From: Paenibacillus lentus
Lineage (GTDB): Bacteria > Bacillota > Bacilli > Paenibacillales > Paenibacillaceae
Reading direction: 5' to 3'
Assembly: GCF_003931855.1 (NCBI RefSeq)
Contig: NZ_CP034248.1
Location: 4,340,001-4,404,000, forward strand
DNA: 64,000 bases
The position numbers and the translations under genes were made by a program. Every line of letters begins with the position of its first letter. Position 1 is the stretch's first letter. The notes below the pieces were generated by a model. That model made no database searches and was not told the DNA's origin. It worked only from the letters and a program-made list of their open reading frames with translations. Below, piece by piece: positions 1 through 12,587 of this stretch.

Positions 1-263
1 GCAGTGAAATGACCACCGTGATCCTTCATCGCCTGAAGTCCAATGCCGTGCTTATTGCCAAACAAATCGAGAAATCCTCAGGGTATTTACTTGGTGAGAT
101 GTCAATGGACCTGGGAATTGATACCGAAGGAAATATGTGGTTCTTCGAAGCCAACAGCAAGCCTATGAAATTCGATGAACCACAAATCCGCAAAAAATCG
201 CTACAACGCATTTTTCAATATAGTCAGCATTTAATAAATCAGCCCAAAAACGCGGATCACTAA
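1..263 (+). CDS. YheC/YheD family protein, C-terminal fragment
   Basis: Only the last 86 or so codons are inside the window; the frame is open from base 3 and the start lies off the left edge. The tail contains MDLGID and WFFEANSKP, which line up with LALDLAID and VLEVNPKP in the full-length gene directly downstream. This is the ATP-grasp end of YheC/YheD proteins, which are known in Bacillus as endospore coat associated; their reaction is not established. The acidic-Asn pair in EANSKP sits where ATP-grasp enzymes hold metal. The two paralogues are separated by 45 bases and are probably cotranscribed. Confidence 0.75.
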   Translation, partial: SEMTTVILHRLKSNAVLIAKQIEKSSGYLLGEMSMDLGIDTEGNMWFFEANSKPMKFDEPQIRKKSLQRIFQYSQHLINQPKNADH

Positions 264-308
264 TCCGAATTATATTGGTCCAATTATCGTACAAAGAAGG
301 TGAATGTA

Positions 309-1412
309 TTGTCGCAACCTGTTCTCGGCATATTGACGCTGTATATGAATGACAAAAAGCAGCTTGAAGAGCGGCATATATATCAGAAAATGATTATGGA
401 AGGCCAGAAAATAGGGTTAGATGTTTTCGTGTTTACACCGATGGATGTTTATAATGACAAGAAAAAAATTCATTCCCTCCAGTATGATCCAAAAACAAAA
501 AGATGGACACGAAGATGGCGCAGCTTTCCGCACCTCATTTTTGATCGGTGCCGAATTCAAAAAAGCAAGCGCTATGAGCAGCTAGTCAAGTTTCGCAACC
601 GCTACTCGGGTCTCACGTACCTGAACCGTCCAATGCGCGATAAATGGATGATTTATCAGCTTCTCTCCCGCAAGCCGAGATTCAAGCCACATTTGCCAGA
701 AACCGTGATATTTCAAAATATGAGCGATGTATACAAAATTATGAGTTCTCATCCCAGTGTTTACATTAAACCGATGCAGGGAACGGGAGGAAGAGGCATC
801 CTACGCGTAGATCGTGTCGGCCCGGAATCCTATTTACTTCAAGGCAGAAAGCTTAATCGAGATATCATTCCAGCCCAAAAAGTCCACAAGACAAAGCTAG
901 AGTCCTATCTCATGAAATGGAAAGCCAAAAAACGTTATCTTGTGCAACAAGGAATTGAAATTAGGCTGTCCGACGGCCGGGTACATGATTATCGAATGCT
1001 GGTACAAAAAAATGGTTCCGGGCGCTGGGAAGTTACCGGATGTGCGGGCAGAGTAGGTCCGCCGCGTAGCGTAACTTCAAATCTGCACGGCGGGGGGCAT
1101 GCCGTACCAATGGACACTTTACTGCAGCAATACGCCGACATTGATGAGAATCGCGCTGAAATACGCCGAACCGCCGAGAATCTTAGCCTGGACATTGCCG
1201 AAATGCTGGAAACAACCTACGGTGCGCTCTGTGAGCTCGCTCTAGACCTTGCTATTGATCCAAGCGGAAATGTTTATGTCCTGGAAGTGAATCCGAAGCC
1301 GGCCCGGGAGGTGTTTATCCAGTCCGGTGATACAGATGCTTACCGCACGGCCATCCTAAGGCCGCTTGAATATGCCTTATGGATGTACAAACAAAAAGCC
1401 GCTCCTTCTTAA
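309..1412 (+). CDS. YheC/YheD family ATP-grasp protein (spore coat associated)
   Basis: About 367 residues, usual length for YheC/YheD. The N-terminus SQPVLGILTLYMND is the typical YheC/D beginning. The ATP-grasp part starts near residue 110; the glycine-rich loop YIKPMQGTGGRGI is near residues 152-164 and the metal-binding EVNPKP near 326-331. The frame is open from a GTG at 300, but that codon overlaps the Shine-Dalgarno AGAAGG; TTG 309 lies 8 bases after it and gives the family's usual N-terminus, so I start there. The product is expected at the forming spore, by family knowledge only. A hairpin overlapping the stop codon probably ends transcription. Confidence 0.82.
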   Translation: MSQPVLGILTLYMNDKKQLEERHIYQKMIMEGQKIGLDVFVFTPMDVYNDKKKIHSLQYDPKTKRWTRRWRSFPHLIFDRCRIQKSKRYEQLVKFRNRYSGLTYLNRPMRDKWMIYQLLSRKPRFKPHLPETVIFQNMSDVYKIMSSHPSVYIKPMQGTGGRGILRVDRVGPESYLLQGRKLNRDIIPAQKVHKTKLESYLMKWKAKKRYLVQQGIEIRLSDGRVHDYRMLVQKNGSGRWEVTGCAGRVGPPRSVTSNLHGGGHAVPMDTLLQQYADIDENRAEIRRTAENLSLDIAEMLETTYGALCELALDLAIDPSGNVYVLEVNPKPAREVFIQSGDTDAYRTAILRPLEYALWMYKQKAAPS

Positions 1413-1431
1413 CACGAAGGACGGCTTCGTT
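1397..1431. terminator. bidirectional hairpin terminator between yheC/D and HAD gene
   Basis: Inverted repeat AAGCCGCTCCTTC / GAAGGACGGCTT with a 7-base loop overlaps the stop codon of the plus-strand gene. On the minus strand it is followed by TTTTTGTTTG, so it is the stronger terminator for the converging HAD hydrolase gene; on the plus strand the following TCGTTCATT is weaker. Confidence 0.7.
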
Positions 1432-1460
1432 CATTATCCAAATCCATCAACAGCTTATTT

Positions 1461-2168
1461 TTAGCGTTCCTTCTCTTCGGAAAAATCTGCTGCTCGATCA
1501 TACAACGTGACCAGTTCAGCAAAGGAAGAGATCAGCTTATCAGCCCCATCAAGCTCCCTTCCGTGACCATATCCGGCATAAGCACAGCCGATAACCGTCT
1601 GTCCGTTCTCTTTGCCCGCTTCCACATCGGAAGAGCGGTCCCCGATCATCCATGCACGGTTTATATCATGGGCATCCAATAGAAGCTTCACTAAATCAAC
1701 CTTAGATGAGGTTTGATGCTCGCCGGCACTATAAATCCCTTCAAACAGCGAGGAAATGCCGTGCGTATTTGCAACCTCTTTCACATAATGCTCGAGTCCG
1801 TTGCTTGCCACAAAGAGCCGGACTCCTCGCTCCTTTAGACGTTTAAGCGTCTCTGCAACTTGAGGATATAGTTCAGTATCGTAGTCCTTCAAACCGATAA
1901 GCTCATACTCCAGGAGCAATTCGTCAGCCCGTCGATGAACGGTTATATCATGATCTGGCAGTACTCTCTTCCATATATCATCCAGCAGCATGCCTAACCC
2001 GCCAAGTATTCTGTCTTCAGGCGGCGTCTCCCCGGTATACAGTTTCTCTTCCCGCAGCTGATCGAACAAGCGATGATATACCGGAATTAAAAGTGTCTCC
2101 GTTTTGAATAGCGTGCCGTCCATATCAAAAATCATCGCTTCAGGTCTTCTCAATCGGGTAATTTCCAT
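1461..2168 (-). CDS. HAD family hydrolase (phosphatase-like)
   Basis: 235 residues. Motif I is FDMDGTL (residues 14-20), with the nucleophile Asp and the Asp+2 acid; motif II is the VASN region near residue 120; motif III/IV are the WMIGDRSSDVEAG stretch near 170-182. The cap between residues 25 and 90 is helical, as in the Gph/PgmB subfamily (C1 cap). Substrate cannot be read from sequence; phosphoglycolate or pyrophosphate-type activities are common in this group. ATG 2168 is preceded by GGAAGGACT. Single gene, convergent with yheC/D. Confidence 0.85.
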   Translation of the reverse strand: MEITRLRRPEAMIFDMDGTLFKTETLLIPVYHRLFDQLREEKLYTGETPPEDRILGGLGMLLDDIWKRVLPDHDITVHRRADELLLEYELIGLKDYDTELYPQVAETLKRLKERGVRLFVASNGLEHYVKEVANTHGISSLFEGIYSAGEHQTSSKVDLVKLLLDAHDINRAWMIGDRSSDVEAGKENGQTVIGCAYAGYGHGRELDGADKLISSFAELVTLYDRAADFSEEKER

Positions 2169-2440
2169 GTCAGAGTCCTTCCTATCTTTGTGATAGCCCC
2201 ATGATATTCCAAAGAAATGACCTTGTAAACCCTATAAGCTTCCCGCTGGAAATTTCCCTCATTACACCAGCGGAGACTAAACCGGAACTGCTCCAAAGTC
2301 TTTTACACGATAGAACTCATAATTTCAGTCATAAAGGTAAAGCTAATACCGAGCCTGCCGGATTGCTTGCTAATCGTTAGATAGACGTACCTAGACCTGA
2401 GAAAGTTTTGGTTAGCTCTTAGTAGCAGGAGTGGAAAATA

Positions 2441-3586
2441 TTGTTTAAAAAAGACGGTGGTATGAAATTGACAAATAAAATGACATCAGCCGTAATTATT
2501 CTTTGCTTAGTACTGTTCGCCTACAGACCCGAAATAACTACTGCTTCCGATGACAAACAGGAAAATGAGGTTCGTGTCTTTCTGAACAAACTTTACAGGC
2601 AGAGAGCCGATGTTCTCATTAAACGCAACACGAAGCAATTAGAGAACTATTATTTCAATGGCTCCAAGGTTAGTAAGCATGCTTACCACAATGAAATGAA
2701 CCGAACGAATTACCTTAATGAATGGGCCACCAAGAGATCAATTAAACTGGTTATGGCGGATAGCGATATTCGTATTATTCGCCTGAAATTATCCAACAAT
2801 ACGGCTAAGATCTCCTTAGTGCAGTCACTGAAGATCGATTATACCTATTTGAATAAATATGTTCCCGTTCAATCATTTGGCATCGGAACAGAACATTTTA
2901 TTACTCTCAAAAAGATCGACAACGATTGGAAAGTCTATAAAGAATGGTATTTGGATCCATTGAATGAGAACCCGAACAAAATAGCGGCCACCGAGGATGG
3001 CCTATCCCCATCCGTCAGCTATAAACAAGAATTAGTGGATGGCCAAAAATATCGCCGAGCCCGTGCAGTAGAATATGCCAATAAATATGCTGGTACTGCT
3101 TGGGGTGCTGGGAATAATCATAGGTATAACCGCAAATATGCCGATTATTCCGGTAGGGGTGGAGATTGCACGAATTTCGCTTCCCAAGTTGTAGGGGATG
3201 AGGAAGAAGGCGGAGGCTTACCAAAGACTGGTGCCTGGCGTTATTTCTTCAAGAAAGGAGGAAGTGAAGCTTGGATCAGGACAGATTCCTTCTATAACTT
3301 TATATTGTATTCCGGATACGGAAAGCTGCTGGCAAAAGGCCATTTCCGGGATATGATCACTCCATCAACCAAATATCCAAATGGGGCGATTTCACATATC
3401 CAACCGGGCGATTTGATCGGTTATATTATTAGCGGCAGTGATGTGGATCATTTCTCAGTTGTCGTAGGCTTTGACGATTACGGCTACCCGCTCGTCAATT
3501 CGCATTCGGCAGATCGCTACCGCGTTCCCTTCGACCTGGGATGGGATCAATACACTAATTACTTACTTGTCCATATTAAAGATTAA
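2441..3586 (+). CDS. secreted amidase_6 domain protein
   Basis: 381 residues. TTG 2441 is chosen because AGGAG lies 9 bases upstream; the later ATG 2462 has no comparable site. A hydrophobic signal segment (residues ~14-30, VIILCLVLFAY) exports the protein. Residues ~40-190 form a region typical of the N-terminal part of these proteins, and residues ~203-381 form the amidase_6 domain, with the probable catalytic Cys in GGDCTNFASQ (~243) and the His in DVDHFSVVVGFD (~336), an NlpC/P60-like Cys/His arrangement. The family is thought to act on peptide or cell-wall amide bonds; the actual substrate is unknown. It stands alone with ~270 bases upstream in which I see no recognised regulatory RNA. 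Confidence 0.8.
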   Translation: MFKKDGGMKLTNKMTSAVIILCLVLFAYRPEITTASDDKQENEVRVFLNKLYRQRADVLIKRNTKQLENYYFNGSKVSKHAYHNEMNRTNYLNEWATKRSIKLVMADSDIRIIRLKLSNNTAKISLVQSLKIDYTYLNKYVPVQSFGIGTEHFITLKKIDNDWKVYKEWYLDPLNENPNKIAATEDGLSPSVSYKQELVDGQKYRRARAVEYANKYAGTAWGAGNNHRYNRKYADYSGRGGDCTNFASQVVGDEEEGGGLPKTGAWRYFFKKGGSEAWIRTDSFYNFILYSGYGKLLAKGHFRDMITPSTKYPNGAISHIQPGDLIGYIISGSDVDHFSVVVGFDDYGYPLVNSHSADRYRVPFDLGWDQYTNYLLVHIKD

Positions 3587-3680
3587 TGAGTCTAGCGGGA
3601 TAAACAGCTTGTCAGCATAACTGCAGTTTAGCGTCATACAATAGAGAACTGGAACATATTGACGGTACGCTGGAGGACAA

Positions 3681-5171
3681 ATGAAATTATCCCGCCTGTT
3701 GAAGCAATCCGCGATCAGGGCCGGGGCGATGGCTATCGTAAAGTTGCTCGGATTAGTCGGCCGTGTCGTCTTGACCAGGCTCGTAGGTGCAGAAGGAATT
3801 GGATTGTATCAAATCGCATACTCCTTTTATGGTTTGCTGCTGATGATTTCCGGTGGTTTGTCGACAGCTTTGGCCATTATCACTGCGAAAAAGCCTTGGC
3901 TCGGTTGGCATTTTTTTAAATGGATCTCCCTCTTTTTAGTGGTGCTAGGGGGCTTTTTGAGCATGGTCGTATTCTGGAACTCACCGCAAATTTCCAGTTT
4001 TATAGGGAATCCTGGTTTGCAATATGCTTTACGAAGCCTCGCTCCGGCGATCTTTGCGGCTCCGTTGTTAGGCCTATTAAGAGGTTACTTACAAGGCCTC
4101 GAACGCTTTAGCATTATTGCTATATCTGAGTTAATAGAGCAGGGTAGCCGCATATTATTCATGCTGCTTATAGTCGGCCAGCTATTTACTCACGGCATCT
4201 ATATCGCTGTTGGCGGAGGGTTGCTAGCCGCCTTTATTGGCGTACTTGCATCTTTTACACTGCTAACGATTTATATTTCCACTGTTCAACGGAATAAAAC
4301 TATTGTCCCTATGTCCGTCCATAAGCTGCCTTTTGTTTGGCTGTTTAAAGCATCTTTCATGATTTCATTAACTCGATTGCTAATTCCCGCCTCCGATTTT
4401 ATCGATGCCATCCTTATTCCTGGGAGGTTAATGGCCGCAGGTTATGACACTTCCCAGGCCACGGCGATGTACGGCATAATTACGGGAATGGCCGCAATTA
4501 TGGCATATACACCGACGCTCGTCACTCAAGCGCTGAGCCATACTGTAACGATTCGAATGGCTCATTATTGGCAGCACAAGTTGCTGACCGAGTTCCATAA
4601 ACTGCTCTCAGTTTCGCTTAAAGCAGCCTGGCTTTGGGGACTATCCGCTGCCATATACATCTACGTATACGCCAATGAGCTATCCTTGTTTATTTTTAAC
4701 ACTGCCGAGGCCACGGAGCCGATCCATTATCTAGCTATTATTCCTGTCGTGGTTGGCTTTCGCGAATTATCGACAAGCATTCTATGGTCCCAGGACATAA
4801 AAAAAGTGACTTTTTTCGGACTATTTACCGGTATAGGCTGCTCCATCGTTATTCAATATGTACTCATTGCAATTCCTGGATGGGGCTATTTCGGAGCTGC
4901 GCTTGGAATACTCGCAATGGAGATCATATCTTCCCTTTGGAATTTAATCGCACTAAAAATACCATTCGGTCGCTTGCTTAAACGGCTTCCGTTTCTTCTT
5001 TTCGATGCGATGATATTGATCGTTTCAATGTTCCTAATCAGCCTATTGTCGAAGCTTTGGAGCGACGGACCAAAGAGTATGTTCAGCTTCTTAGCGGAAA
5101 CGGCCTTATTCTTCTCTGTCGTCGGCCTCTTCCTCTACGCTCGCTTCAAAGGAAATTTTTCAACAGGATAA
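3681..5171 (+). CDS. spoVB: SpoVB-type polysaccharide/lipid flippase (MATE/MOP family)
   Basis: 496 residues with about 14 hydrophobic segments from residue ~15 to the C-terminus. The start region QSAIRAGAMAIVKLLGLVGR followed by LTRLVGAEGIGLYQIAYSFY is characteristic of SpoVB/YtgP-like members of the polysaccharide biosynthesis family, which move lipid-linked precursors across the membrane; SpoVB is required for spore cortex formation in Bacillus. GGAGG 8 bases before ATG 3681 supports the start. Monocistronic as far as visible. Paenibacilli carry several paralogues, so assignment to the true sporulation member rather than a YtgP-like sibling is probable, not certain. Confidence 0.78.
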   Translation: MKLSRLLKQSAIRAGAMAIVKLLGLVGRVVLTRLVGAEGIGLYQIAYSFYGLLLMISGGLSTALAIITAKKPWLGWHFFKWISLFLVVLGGFLSMVVFWNSPQISSFIGNPGLQYALRSLAPAIFAAPLLGLLRGYLQGLERFSIIAISELIEQGSRILFMLLIVGQLFTHGIYIAVGGGLLAAFIGVLASFTLLTIYISTVQRNKTIVPMSVHKLPFVWLFKASFMISLTRLLIPASDFIDAILIPGRLMAAGYDTSQATAMYGIITGMAAIMAYTPTLVTQALSHTVTIRMAHYWQHKLLTEFHKLLSVSLKAAWLWGLSAAIYIYVYANELSLFIFNTAEATEPIHYLAIIPVVVGFRELSTSILWSQDIKKVTFFGLFTGIGCSIVIQYVLIAIPGWGYFGAALGILAMEIISSLWNLIALKIPFGRLLKRLPFLLFDAMILIVSMFLISLLSKLWSDGPKSMFSFLAETALFFSVVGLFLYARFKGNFSTG

Positions 5172-5243
5172 CGCCTTAGTATCTTGAAGCATGCTGCCGA
5201 TCTGGTCATTCTTTGCAGCGATCCACGATCCAGCTTATGCGCT

Positions 5244-5615
5244 TCATTCGGTTGCCCCTTTACTGTCCGTATGGGCGGCGAGCCAGGCGGCAAGCGCATC
5301 GATATCCTCGGCTTCTAGCCTTTTATCATAAGGGGGCATCCCTTCTCTCCCGGAACTAATTGCCTCATAAATTTCCGCTTTGGTAAGCGTAGAGCCGATC
5401 GACTGCAGATTCGGCCCTACCCGCCCGCTAAGATCAGCGGCATGACAGCCTACACAATTCTGTTTATAGACTAATTTGGCCTTGGCCTCATTCGCGCTTC
5501 CGCCTTCAAATGACGCAGCCGAGTTGTCCGTAGTAGCGGATTGTCCGCAAGCCGTTATAGCGAAGAGACAAATTACTAGCAATAGCAGCTGTAATTGCCG
5601 TGCTTCCGTTCTCAT
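5244..5615 (-). CDS. membrane-anchored c-type cytochrome
   Basis: 123 residues. A lipoprotein signal peptide ends at AITAC (lipobox Cys ~23). A single class I cytochrome c domain follows: haem motif CVGCH (~55-59), GPNLQSIG, and an axial Met in GREGMPPY (~90). This is the plan of CccB/c551-type lipoprotein cytochromes of Bacilli, which carry electrons on the outer face of the membrane. AAGGAGG lies 9 bases before ATG 5615. Last gene of a three-gene minus-strand operon with the YtkA-like lipoprotein and a small secreted protein; the set may serve a respiratory or copper-related process. Confidence 0.85.
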   Translation of the reverse strand: MRTEARQLQLLLLVICLFAITACGQSATTDNSAASFEGGSANEAKAKLVYKQNCVGCHAADLSGRVGPNLQSIGSTLTKAEIYEAISSGREGMPPYDKRLEAEDIDALAAWLAAHTDSKGATE

Positions 5616-5640
5616 TTTTGCGGTCCTCCTTGCCTAATAT

Positions 5641-6102
5641 TTAGTCCATATGGGAGCTCTTATCGTATAGCGATTCCTTCGCACGTTCGATTTCCTCTTC
5701 CGATACCGTTCCGACAATAAATTGCTTGCGCGGCATATTATGCATATCCCGAGCCGTCACATGAGCGATCACATTGTAAACTCCGTCTTTATCGAAAGTT
5801 CTTTCAATACCGTAAACGCCGTTTCCAACATGCGTGCCCTCCAGCATTTTATGCTCCTCGTCTCCGCTATACCATACTTCGAAGATTACGGATTTGGCAT
5901 CCGTCACTTCTTCACCGCCCTGAGTTACCTTAGCTTGAATTGTCACCGACTCCCCAAGCTTTAATTCCTCGGGATCACTCTGAATTTGTACCTCGATAAT
6001 TTCCGGAACCTCATTCAGTAGCCCTGTCTGGCTGTTCGAGGATGAGCATCCTGCCAAAATAGCAATCATAAGCACCAGCAACACTGTCGCCCATTTCTTC
6101 AT
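5641..6102 (-). CDS. YtkA/FixH-like lipoprotein
   Basis: 153 residues. The frame is open from a TTG at 6129 that overlaps the upstream gene's stop; ATG 6102 is preferred because it follows AGAAGGGG and begins a clean lipoprotein signal, MKKWATVLLVL ... ILAGC. The mature part is one immunoglobulin-like beta domain with ELKLGESVTIQAKVTQGG and GVYNVIAHVTARDMHNMP, resembling YtkA/FixH domains. The MHNMP stretch offers His and Met residues of the kind used by copper-handling members, but the function is not established. It lies between a small secreted protein and a cytochrome c. Confidence 0.72.
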   Translation of the reverse strand: MKKWATVLLVLMIAILAGCSSSNSQTGLLNEVPEIIEVQIQSDPEELKLGESVTIQAKVTQGGEEVTDAKSVIFEVWYSGDEEHKMLEGTHVGNGVYGIERTFDKDGVYNVIAHVTARDMHNMPRKQFIVGTVSEEEIERAKESLYDKSSHMD

Positions 6103-6125
6103 ATTGGACCTGAACCCCTTCTCTA

Positions 6126-6455
6126 TCAAAAATTAGCTACCAATTCCACGGCCCCTTTACAACTCCGAGCCCTAATAAACAAAACATCTGCTAAACTCAT
6201 CTTTTGACTCATTAACGAATCTGTCGTACACTTTGCTTCCGGTTCATATCGAAGCTCTCTTGCCTTACTCAGTGTAGACTCTGCGATATTATTCGTCACC
6301 TGGGCATCGTTAAAGCAAGGCGGAGACACATAAACATGCAAAGAATGATCCAATATCATCCGCGTCTTTCCCGACGGCATAGCATTGATCGGGATAAAGA
6401 ATAGACTTAATAGAATAAGTGCAACCAATGATACTGCTATACTTATCCTTTTTAT
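6126..6455 (-). CDS. small secreted hypothetical protein, probable ATA start
   Basis: Not recognised. From the proposed start it is 109 residues, beginning KRISIAVSLVALILLSLFF, a clear signal peptide with cleavage near IPINA. The mature part has three cysteines (PPCFND, AKCTTD, RSCKGA). The only ATG/GTG/TTG option upstream in frame is TTG 6488, which has no Shine-Dalgarno. A perfect AAGGAGG (6464-6470) sits 8 bases before an ATA codon at 6453-6455, exactly where an ATG would be expected. First gene of the operon with the YtkA-like protein and cytochrome c. The frame is convincing, the start unusual. Confidence 0.55.
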   Translation of the reverse strand: MKRISIAVSLVALILLSLFFIPINAMPSGKTRMILDHSLHVYVSPPCFNDAQVTNNIAESTLSKARELRYEPEAKCTTDSLMSQKMSLADVLFIRARSCKGAVELVANF

Positions 6456-6463
6456 AGCTACTC

Positions 6464-6470
6464 CCTCCTT
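6464..6470 (-). promoter_or_regulatory. Shine-Dalgarno AAGGAGG pointing at an ATA codon
   Basis: Full-strength AAGGAGG followed by 8 bases and then ATA AAA AGG. No ATG, GTG or TTG lies at the correct distance in any frame, so this site decides for ATA 6455 as start of the small secreted protein. Confidence 0.6.
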
Positions 6471-6616
6471 ACTGGCAGTGTATCTCAATATTATGAGGAA
6501 AAAATGATGATTTGGGGCTATTTACATTTTCAGGTTGTTAACGTTTTGTGAATATGAGGAAGACACCACCAAAAACACCATGCGCTCTGTAATAAATATC
6601 ATTGTAACTATTTAAA

Positions 6617-6666
6617 CCCAAAAAATAAAGCAAGAATCATACCACATAGCGACATGATCCTTGCTT
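6617..6666 (-). terminator. terminator of the chemoreceptor gene
   Basis: AAGCAAGATCAT-type arms (6628-6640 and 6654-6666, 12 of 13 pairs) form a hairpin; on the minus strand it is followed by TTTATTTTTTGGG. It lies 40 bases beyond the chemoreceptor stop. Confidence 0.75.
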
Positions 6667-6706
6667 CGTTATATTTCGTTATATTTTAGAAGTTAAATAT
6701 GCTGGA

Positions 6707-8707
6707 CTAGTATTTGAAATGCCCGATTGTTTCCTCCAATTCAACCGCCATTTCCGACAATGCTTGGGCGGAGGCTGAAATTTGCTCCATCGCCGCCAGC
6801 TGTTCCTCTGATGAAGCAGCAACCTCTTGAGCAGCAGAGGCATTACCGGTAGCAATCATGGAAAGCTCATTTGCCGTTGCCACGATCTGCTGTACACTTG
6901 CCGATATTTGTTGTGCCGTAGCCGCAATCTCGGCAATCTGTGGTGTCGTTTCACGGATTCCTCCCATGGCCTGCTCTAATCGCTGCATCGTAGTCACGGA
7001 TATGTTAAGCCCCTCCTCTACCTCTGATGTCACGCGAGTCATCGTCTGTACCGAATCCTCCGCATCCCGCTGAATGCCATCAAGGAGAGTGTTGATTTGC
7101 AGTGCGGACTGCTCGGATTGCTCTGCCAGCTTGCGAACCTCGTTTGCGACGACCGCAAAGCCGCTGCCATGCTCCCCAGCTCGTGCCGCTTCTATAGCTG
7201 CATTCAAAGCGAGCAGGTTCGTCTGACCGGCAACATCCCCGATCAGCTTCGTAATTTCACCGATTTCACGTGTACGATCATAGAGTGAGCGAATCATGCC
7301 ATTCGACTGCTCGACAGACTGATAAATAGACCCCATCTGGTTGCCTGCCTGCTCAACCGAGCGACTACCTTCCTCCGCTTGTGCCGATGAATGTTTTGCC
7401 AATTCAGCAACAGCGTTCGTGCGCTCGGCAATCAGCATGACTCCTCGTGCAATTTCATCAAGTGCCGCTGCATTTTGCTCCAACCCCAATGTTTGGCGCT
7501 CGGCTCCACCAGCTATTTCCTGCACCGCTTGCGCTATATGATGACTCGTTTCTGCGGTCTGCTCAGAGCTTGAAGTCAGTTCGCCAGATGAGCGGGCAAC
7601 CCGTTCGGCTCCTTCCCCTACCTTGCCGATCAAGCTGCGCAGCTTCTGCTGCATGATTTGAAATGCGGCGGCCAAATCGCCAATTTCGTCATTGGAATTC
7701 ACCTGGATGACCTGGGTTAAATCCCCTTCACTTACGCTTTGGGCCTGCTCCTTCAACCTGCGAATTGGCTTGATGATCGACTGAATCATGAAATATATAA
7801 AAACAAACCCTACAAGAAGACAGACAATTCCGGTGAGCAACGTATTATAAATGATGGGCTTTGTGGCATCATCAATCTCCGATAAATAAATCGTACCTCC
7901 GATTTTCCACCCGGTCAGCGCATTGGTTATGTACGTCATATATTTATGCTCACCTTCGCTGACGAAAGTGTACTCACCATAATCACTCTCATACATTCTC
8001 TGCTCAGCAGACTCCGAAGCTTTCTCCCCAGCGTTGCTGACAGGATGAACGATAACATGCTGTTCGCCATCCAGAAGTATAGCGTAGCCTTCCTTTCCAA
8101 CTTTAATCCCGCTGAAGGTTTCCCTGATATTTTCCAACTTCAGGTCAATTCCAAATACTCCTGAACCATCTGCTGTAGCCATGGACACCGAAATTGTAAT
8201 TTCTTTATTATCATCAGCAGATAAGTAAGGACGACTAACTACAGCTTTGCCCGGTTCTTTCATCGCCGCTTCGTACCAAGGCCTTTCTCTCGGGTCGAAA
8301 TCGGTCATTCCCTGCGGTTCCGGTATAATCAGAGACTTTCCTTCCTTTGTTCCATAATAAATAAGACTGGTCTCGGGATGAAGATCGGCATATTGCTCGA
8401 ATGAAGAACGTGTACCCGCAAGCATTTCTTCACCAAGTAAATTTCCTTGCAGCTTTTCTGCGAAAATATGCGCATCATGTAGTTTCGGCTGAACGAGATC
8501 GTTAATCATTGAATCCGCGAGCTTAATAGATTCGGTAGCACTGTGTGTAATTTGCTCTTGAATCCCGCTTCTGGCACTCTTTGTCGCTAATACGCCAAGC
8601 ACTAAAGGAGGAATAAGCAGGATGATGCCGATGGAGATAAATAACTTCACTTTAAAATTGCCGACAATTTTGTTTAATAATGCTCTGATAGTTTCTATTT
8701 CTAACAC
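6707..8707 (-). CDS. methyl-accepting chemotaxis protein with dCache sensor
   Basis: 666 residues. First transmembrane segment ~20-42, extracellular double-Cache sensor ~45-275 ([14 protein letters not shown] is the Cache pattern for the first pocket, followed by SRPYLSADD), second transmembrane segment ~283-305, HAMP ~306-360, and a long coiled-coil signalling domain to the end. The tip [19 protein letters not shown] is near 480-500 and binds CheA/CheW in this family; Gln/Glu-rich helices on both sides are methylation sites. The ligand is unknown, but such Cache domains usually bind amino acids or organic acids. The start is GTG 8707 behind TTAGGAAATGGA. Monocistronic. Confidence 0.92.
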   Translation of the reverse strand: MLEIETIRALLNKIVGNFKVKLFISIGIILLIPPLVLGVLATKSARSGIQEQITHSATESIKLADSMINDLVQPKLHDAHIFAEKLQGNLLGEEMLAGTRSSFEQYADLHPETSLIYYGTKEGKSLIIPEPQGMTDFDPRERPWYEAAMKEPGKAVVSRPYLSADDNKEITISVSMATADGSGVFGIDLKLENIRETFSGIKVGKEGYAILLDGEQHVIVHPVSNAGEKASESAEQRMYESDYGEYTFVSEGEHKYMTYITNALTGWKIGGTIYLSEIDDATKPIIYNTLLTGIVCLLVGFVFIYFMIQSIIKPIRRLKEQAQSVSEGDLTQVIQVNSNDEIGDLAAAFQIMQQKLRSLIGKVGEGAERVARSSGELTSSSEQTAETSHHIAQAVQEIAGGAERQTLGLEQNAAALDEIARGVMLIAERTNAVAELAKHSSAQAEEGSRSVEQAGNQMGSIYQSVEQSNGMIRSLYDRTREIGEITKLIGDVAGQTNLLALNAAIEAARAGEHGSGFAVVANEVRKLAEQSEQSALQINTLLDGIQRDAEDSVQTMTRVTSEVEEGLNISVTTMQRLEQAMGGIRETTPQIAEIAATAQQISASVQQIVATANELSMIATGNASAAQEVAASSEEQLAAMEQISASAQALSEMAVELEETIGHFKY

Positions 8708-9018
8708 TCCATTTCCTAAATAATATTTCTCTCTATTTTCTAAAATAAGGTAAAATAAGTTGAGGACTTCTTCTTCAAACTGTACGACATATCCTTCCTC
8801 CCTATCAATTTATTTCCTGAAAAGGTTGAGCTAGATGTCGCGCAAATCCCCTTATCGAACTGCACCCACCTGCAAGAGCAGCCCCTTCGCTAAATCACGA
8901 AGGGGCGCAACATTATCGCATTATTATAATTGAACTCCACGAAATAGGCAACTAACACCATAGCCCAAGACCTACTTAAGGCTACAACCCATGTCTTTAT
9001 TTCTATCTCATCAACTCC
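8708..9018. other. intergenic region with a 9-bp palindromic hairpin
   Basis: About 310 bases between bglA and the chemoreceptor gene, both on the minus strand. It must hold the chemoreceptor promoter. The one clear structure is GCCCCTTCG / CGAAGGGGC (8881-8889 and 8898-8906, 8-base loop). Neither strand has a T tract after it, so it is either an atypical terminator of the bgl operon or an RNA end-stabilising hairpin. I see no ORF. Confidence 0.5.
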
Positions 9019-10491
<1,473 letters not shown>

Positions 10492-10504
10492 TCAAATTTG
10501 TATA

Positions 10505-12454
<1,950 letters not shown>

Positions 12455-12469
12455 CTACTTACCTAGGTA

Positions 12470-12536
12470 AAAAGAAAAACCTGAACTCAGGGCAAAACCA
12501 ACGTCATATCACGTTCATTTTGCCATCAGTTCAGGT
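12470..12536 (-). terminator. conditional terminator in the bglP leader
   Basis: AAAACCTGAACT ... AGTTCAGGTTTT pairs over a long stem including GGCAAAA/TTTTGCC, followed on the minus strand by TTTTTCTTTTT. Its 5' arm overlaps the 3' end of the RAT element, the classic exclusive arrangement of BglG/LicT-controlled leaders. Confidence 0.85.
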
Positions 12537-12561
12537 TTTGCCTGCATGACCAGTAACACCC
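12531..12561 (-). promoter_or_regulatory. RAT ribonucleic antiterminator upstream of bglP
   Basis: Minus strand reads GGGTGTTACTGGTCATGCAG followed by GCAAAACCTGA. This matches the RAT pattern of sac/bgl/lic leaders (GG-TTGTTACTG ... GCAGGCAAAACCT). Bound LicT would stabilise it and prevent the overlapping terminator. Confidence 0.85.
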
Positions 12562-12587
12562 TGTAATGATAGTTGTCTAATCTTGTT

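Noticed and set aside
2169..2440. structured leader before the amidase_6 gene
   Set aside because: GGTAAAGCTAATACC and neighbouring repeats hinted at a riboswitch, but no known consensus fits and no terminator precedes the gene.
8881..8906. rho-independent terminator of bglA
   Set aside because: The hairpin is perfect but no T tract follows on either strand; recorded as a hairpin of uncertain role.
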